A DNA stretch of 64,000 nt from JAYFNU01 sp964460755 (GTDB lineage Bacteria > Bacillota > Clostridia > Oscillospirales > Ruminococcaceae). The notes under the pieces were generated by a model. The model was not told where the DNA came from. It did not search any database and saw only the letters and a program-made list of their open reading frames with translations. The stretch covers positions 24,650 to 88,649 of the forward strand of contig CAYWQL010000005.1 of NCBI GenBank assembly GCA_964460755.1, in the 5' to 3' direction. Every line of letters begins with the position of its first letter. The first letter of the stretch is position 1. The position numbers and the translations under genes were made by a program. Below, one piece after another: positions 61,458-64,000 of this stretch.

Positions 61458-62728
61458 TGAAAAAAGAGATTAAAAACGCGCTTTTAAAGGAAAGCTATTT
61501 TGAGTATACGCTTTCGAACGGATTAACGGTTCTTATTTATCCGATGAAGGATAAGAAGGGAACCTTCGCGCTTTTGGGGGCGAAAATCGGTTCGGCGACG
61601 GGCGATTTTATTCTAAATGGCGAAAAGGTAGTCGTTCCCGCGGGAGTCGCGCATTTTCTTGAGCACAAGCTTTTTGAAAATGAGAACGAGGACGCATTCA
61701 CGCTCTTCGCAAAGACGGGAGCCAACGCTAACGCCTACACCTCATTCGACAGAACCTGTTATTTGTTCGGCGCGTCGGAAAACGAAATGGAGTCGCTTCG
61801 CATACTTATTAGTTTTGTAAGCTCTCCGCATTTCACCGACGCGACGGTCGAAAAGGAGCAGGGGATTATCGGGCAGGAAATCAAGATGTATGACGACAGC
61901 GCGGAATGGGTGCTGTTTATGACGGTGCTTCGCTGTCTTTACAGCGAAATTCCTCTTAAAGACGATATTGCGGGTTCGGTCGAAACGATAGCCAAGATAA
62001 CGCCCAAGACCCTCTATGACTGCTACAACGCCTTCTATCGCCCGGAAAATATGGTTTTGAGTATTGCGGGGAATATTGACTCCGACGAGGTTATAAGCGT
62101 ATGCGAAGAGGAATACGCGAAGATTGAATATAAAAAGCAGAACGTCGAAACGATTGACTGCAAGGAGCCTAAGGAAATTGCCAAGGCGGAAGAAACAAGC
62201 AGAATGAGCATCTTCGAAAAGCAGTTTTGCCTTGGCTACAAGGAGACCCCCCACAAGGAATGCGACAGGGTCAAAAATGACCTCGTCGAAAAGCTTATTC
62301 TTGATATTATCGCGGGAGAAACAAGTGAGCTTTACCGCGAGCTGTATGATAAGGGGCTTGTTAACGGCTTGTTTGAGACGAGTGACCTTTCGGACAGCGA
62401 CTATCTTTGCTTTACGTTCAGCGGAGAGTCGAAGGACCCCGAATATGTTGTAAAACGCATAAAGGAAGAAATCAAGCGCATTAAAAAGGACGGACTGAAC
62501 GACGAGCTGTTCAACGAGGCGAAGCGCGCGATGATTGGCTCAATTATGTGCGGCTTTGACAACAGCGAAACGGTCGCGTCCAATATGTTAAACTGCCACT
62601 TTAAACACTGCGGGATTTACGATATAATAGACGTGGCGTCGAGTATAACCAGGCTTGACGCGGAAGGCTTATTGGCGGAGATATTGTGTCCCGAACGCTC
62701 GGCGCTTGTGATAGTTGAACCGCAATAA
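61457..62728 (+). CDS. M16-family zinc metallopeptidase YfmH
   Basis: 423 residues. The inverted zinc motif HFLEH is at residues 66-70 in GVAHFLEHKLFENENEDAF, with the downstream Glu region in EKEQGIIGQEIKMYDD. The C-terminal M16 half follows. It forms a probable heterodimer with YfmF encoded immediately upstream, one subunit supplying zinc and the other the R/Y pair, as in bacterial M16B peptidases. AAAGGAGG precedes the ATG. Confidence 0.88.
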   Translation: MKKEIKNALLKESYFEYTLSNGLTVLIYPMKDKKGTFALLGAKIGSATGDFILNGEKVVVPAGVAHFLEHKLFENENEDAFTLFAKTGANANAYTSFDRTCYLFGASENEMESLRILISFVSSPHFTDATVEKEQGIIGQEIKMYDDSAEWVLFMTVLRCLYSEIPLKDDIAGSVETIAKITPKTLYDCYNAFYRPENMVLSIAGNIDSDEVISVCEEEYAKIEYKKQNVETIDCKEPKEIAKAEETSRMSIFEKQFCLGYKETPHKECDRVKNDLVEKLILDIIAGETSELYRELYDKGLVNGLFETSDLSDSDYLCFTFSGESKDPEYVVKRIKEEIKRIKKDGLNDELFNEAKRAMIGSIMCGFDNSETVASNMLNCHFKHCGIYDIIDVASSITRLDAEGLLAEILCPERSALVIVEPQ

Positions 62729-62745
62729 AATGGAGGACAAAATAA

Positions 62746-63771
62746 ATGTCAAACGTTTCTTTTCCCGCCTTGGGGCTTAGCTTTGAATTAAACCGAACAG
62801 CGATAACCATTGGCGGCTTTGAAGTTTATTGGTACGGGATTATTATCGGAGTGGGTATGCTGCTTGCTATGCTTTACGCCTTTTCCAAAACCAAAGAGCT
62901 CGGCATAGACGACGACAAGTTTTTCGACGTAATTATCGTCGGCATTATCGCCGGCGTAGTCGGCGCGAGAGCCTACTATATCATCTTTTCCTCACCCGGT
63001 CAGTTCAACACCTTCGCCGATATAATTGATATTCGCGACGGTGGACTCGGCTTCTACGGTGCGGTTATTTTCGCGTTTGCGTCGGTCTTTTTTATGTGCA
63101 GATACAAAAAAATGAAGATGCTTCCTATATTGGATATCACCTCAATAGGTTTTCTTTTGGGTCAGGGACTTGGACGCTGGGGCAATTTCTTTAACCAAGA
63201 GGCATTCGGAACGAACACAAAGCTGCCTTGGGGCATGACGAGTGACACTATACAAAGATATCTTACAAGCAATCTTTCAAATATTGAAGCCCACGGAATG
63301 AAGGTCGACCCCTCGCTTCCCGTTCATCCCACCTTCCTTTATGAGTCAATTTGGCTTCTTATCGGATTTTTGGTTTTGACACTTTTTCTAAAAAAACGCA
63401 GGTTTGACGGAGAGCTTACCCTTATGTTCATCGCGTGGAATGGCGCGGGGCGCGTGTTTATCGAGGGGCTTCGTACAGACAGCCTTTACCTTGGAAATAT
63501 CCGCATTTCCCAGCTCCTTGCGGGAGTCGGAGTTATTCTTTCCATAGGGGCGATTGTCTTCATAAGAATTAAACAAAAGAAATCCGGCGACGAAAAGTTC
63601 CTTATGCCCTTCGGACATACCGAGGAATGGGCGACGGAATACGCCGCGATTGCGGAAAGACAGGAGCAAGCGAAGGCTAAAAAGGAAACCGCTAAAGAAG
63701 CTCAAAAGAAATGGATAGAAAAAGAGAACGAGCTCAAAAAGGGCGACGGCAAACCTGAAGAAAAGAAATAG
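62746..63771 (+). CDS. lgt: Prolipoprotein diacylglyceryl transferase
   Basis: Lgt attaches diacylglycerol from phosphatidylglycerol to the lipobox cysteine before LspA cleaves. 341 residues with about seven membrane helices. Key motifs are GVVGARAYYI, the GRWGNFFNQEAFG signature and the HPTFLYESIW segment. The C-terminal 60 residues form a long charged, Lys/Glu-rich cytoplasmic tail, beyond the usual family end. It has a GGAGG ribosome site and is probably the last gene of the lysC operon. Confidence 0.95.
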   Translation: MSNVSFPALGLSFELNRTAITIGGFEVYWYGIIIGVGMLLAMLYAFSKTKELGIDDDKFFDVIIVGIIAGVVGARAYYIIFSSPGQFNTFADIIDIRDGGLGFYGAVIFAFASVFFMCRYKKMKMLPILDITSIGFLLGQGLGRWGNFFNQEAFGTNTKLPWGMTSDTIQRYLTSNLSNIEAHGMKVDPSLPVHPTFLYESIWLLIGFLVLTLFLKKRRFDGELTLMFIAWNGAGRVFIEGLRTDSLYLGNIRISQLLAGVGVILSIGAIVFIRIKQKKSGDEKFLMPFGHTEEWATEYAAIAERQEQAKAKKETAKEAQKKWIEKENELKKGDGKPEEKK

Positions 63772-63781
63772 ATAAAATCTC

Positions 63782-63810
63782 TAAGCGGTCGGCATAACGC
63801 CGGCCGCTTA
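63782..63810 (+). terminator. Hairpin after lgt
   Basis: A 12-bp stem (63782-63793 with 63799-63810, one G-U pair) and an ATAAC loop. It lacks a T run, so termination may be weak or aided by other factors. Confidence 0.55.
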
Positions 63811-63877
63811 AAATAGATTTGGCGGCGCGAGGAAAATGCTTTAATGTATTTTATTTATAAAATAAAGCTTTATAATG

Positions 63878-63907
63878 TTGACAAACCGATAGATAAGTTG
63901 ATATAAT
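63878..63907 (+). promoter_or_regulatory. Promoter of tRNA-Gly
   Basis: TTGACA at 63878-63883, an 18-nt spacer and TATAAT at 63902-63907. The tRNA begins about 15 nt after the predicted start site. Confidence 0.88.
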
Positions 63908-63928
63908 AGACAACGCCGTTAATGATTT

Positions 63929-64000
63929 GCGGGTGTAGTTCAATGGTAGAACACCAGCCTTCCAAGCTGGATACGTGGGTTCGATTCCCATCACCCGCTC
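63929..64000 (+). tRNA. tRNA-Gly (UCC)
   Basis: The acceptor arm GCGGGTG pairs with CACCCGC (63992-63998). The D-arm holds AGTTCAATGGTAGAACA. The anticodon stem CCAGC/GCTGG frames loop CTTCCAA with anticodon TCC at 63961-63963. The T-loop TTCGATT is normal. The body ends at the T at 63999, and the window stops one base into what is probably an encoded CCA. Confidence 0.97.

Overview
The window looks like a chromosomal scaffold from an uncultured anaerobic Firmicute, most likely a gut-type clostridium (Clostridia, Oscillospirales-like). Supporting signs are the clostridial gene order uvrB-uvrA / miaB-ylbF-mutS-mutL-miaA-hfq / sepF-divIVA-ileS-lspA-rluD, a sortase B with sortase-type surface proteins, no outer-membrane genes, strong GGAGG ribosome sites, frequent TTG/GTG starts, and a two-gene SufC-SufB (SMS-type) iron-sulfur assembly system. 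Two runs of exactly 100 N (50219-50318 and 53330-53429) mark scaffold gaps, so this is probably a metagenome or draft assembly.

Layout. 1-12066: DNA repair and tRNA modification (partial uvrB, uvrA, miaB, ylbF-like, mutS, mutL, miaA, hfq). 12059-19827: an HlyD-like membrane protein, then a cell-division and growth operon (sepF, divIVA, ileS, lspA, rluD-like, HAD phosphatase) ending in an unlisted 30-residue membrane peptide. 19841-22523: an XRE-cupin regulator, HPr and PTS enzyme I. 22687-29716: a compact run of a large HTH regulator and twelve mostly uncharacterised genes, many overlapping by 4-20 nt. It includes two tandem paralogue pairs, HEAT-like repeats, zinc ribbons and a possible MraZ/AbrB-fold protein. 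It is the best candidate here for an undescribed system. 29821-31469: minimal Fe-S assembly (sufC, sufB).

32834-46324 is a coherent sugar locus: an AraC-type response regulator and LytS-like histidine kinase, a YtfQ-R-T-YjfF-type sugar ABC transporter with two binding lipoproteins, a chemoreceptor fused to a sugar-binding domain but with only one N-terminal membrane segment, and a divergent PfkB kinase and class II aldolase pair. The simplest reading is sensing, uptake, behaviour or signalling, phosphorylation and cleavage of one sugar. Tandem 11-bp repeats upstream of the first binding protein are a likely response-regulator site.

46937-58682 is a surface operon: a MucBP-like membrane-anchored protein, a giant adhesin of about 2,870 residues as assembled (choice-of-anchor-A head, about 15 pilin-like isopeptide domains, Cna-B and SpaA domains) and a class B sortase. 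Both surface proteins have degenerate sorting signals. The second gap lies between two identical 55-nt ends; removing one copy restores both the reading frame and an exact 384-bp repeat. 58990-64000: lysC, the YfmF/YfmH M16 pair, lgt and tRNA-Gly(UCC). Assignments rest on reading motifs by eye; no database search was run.
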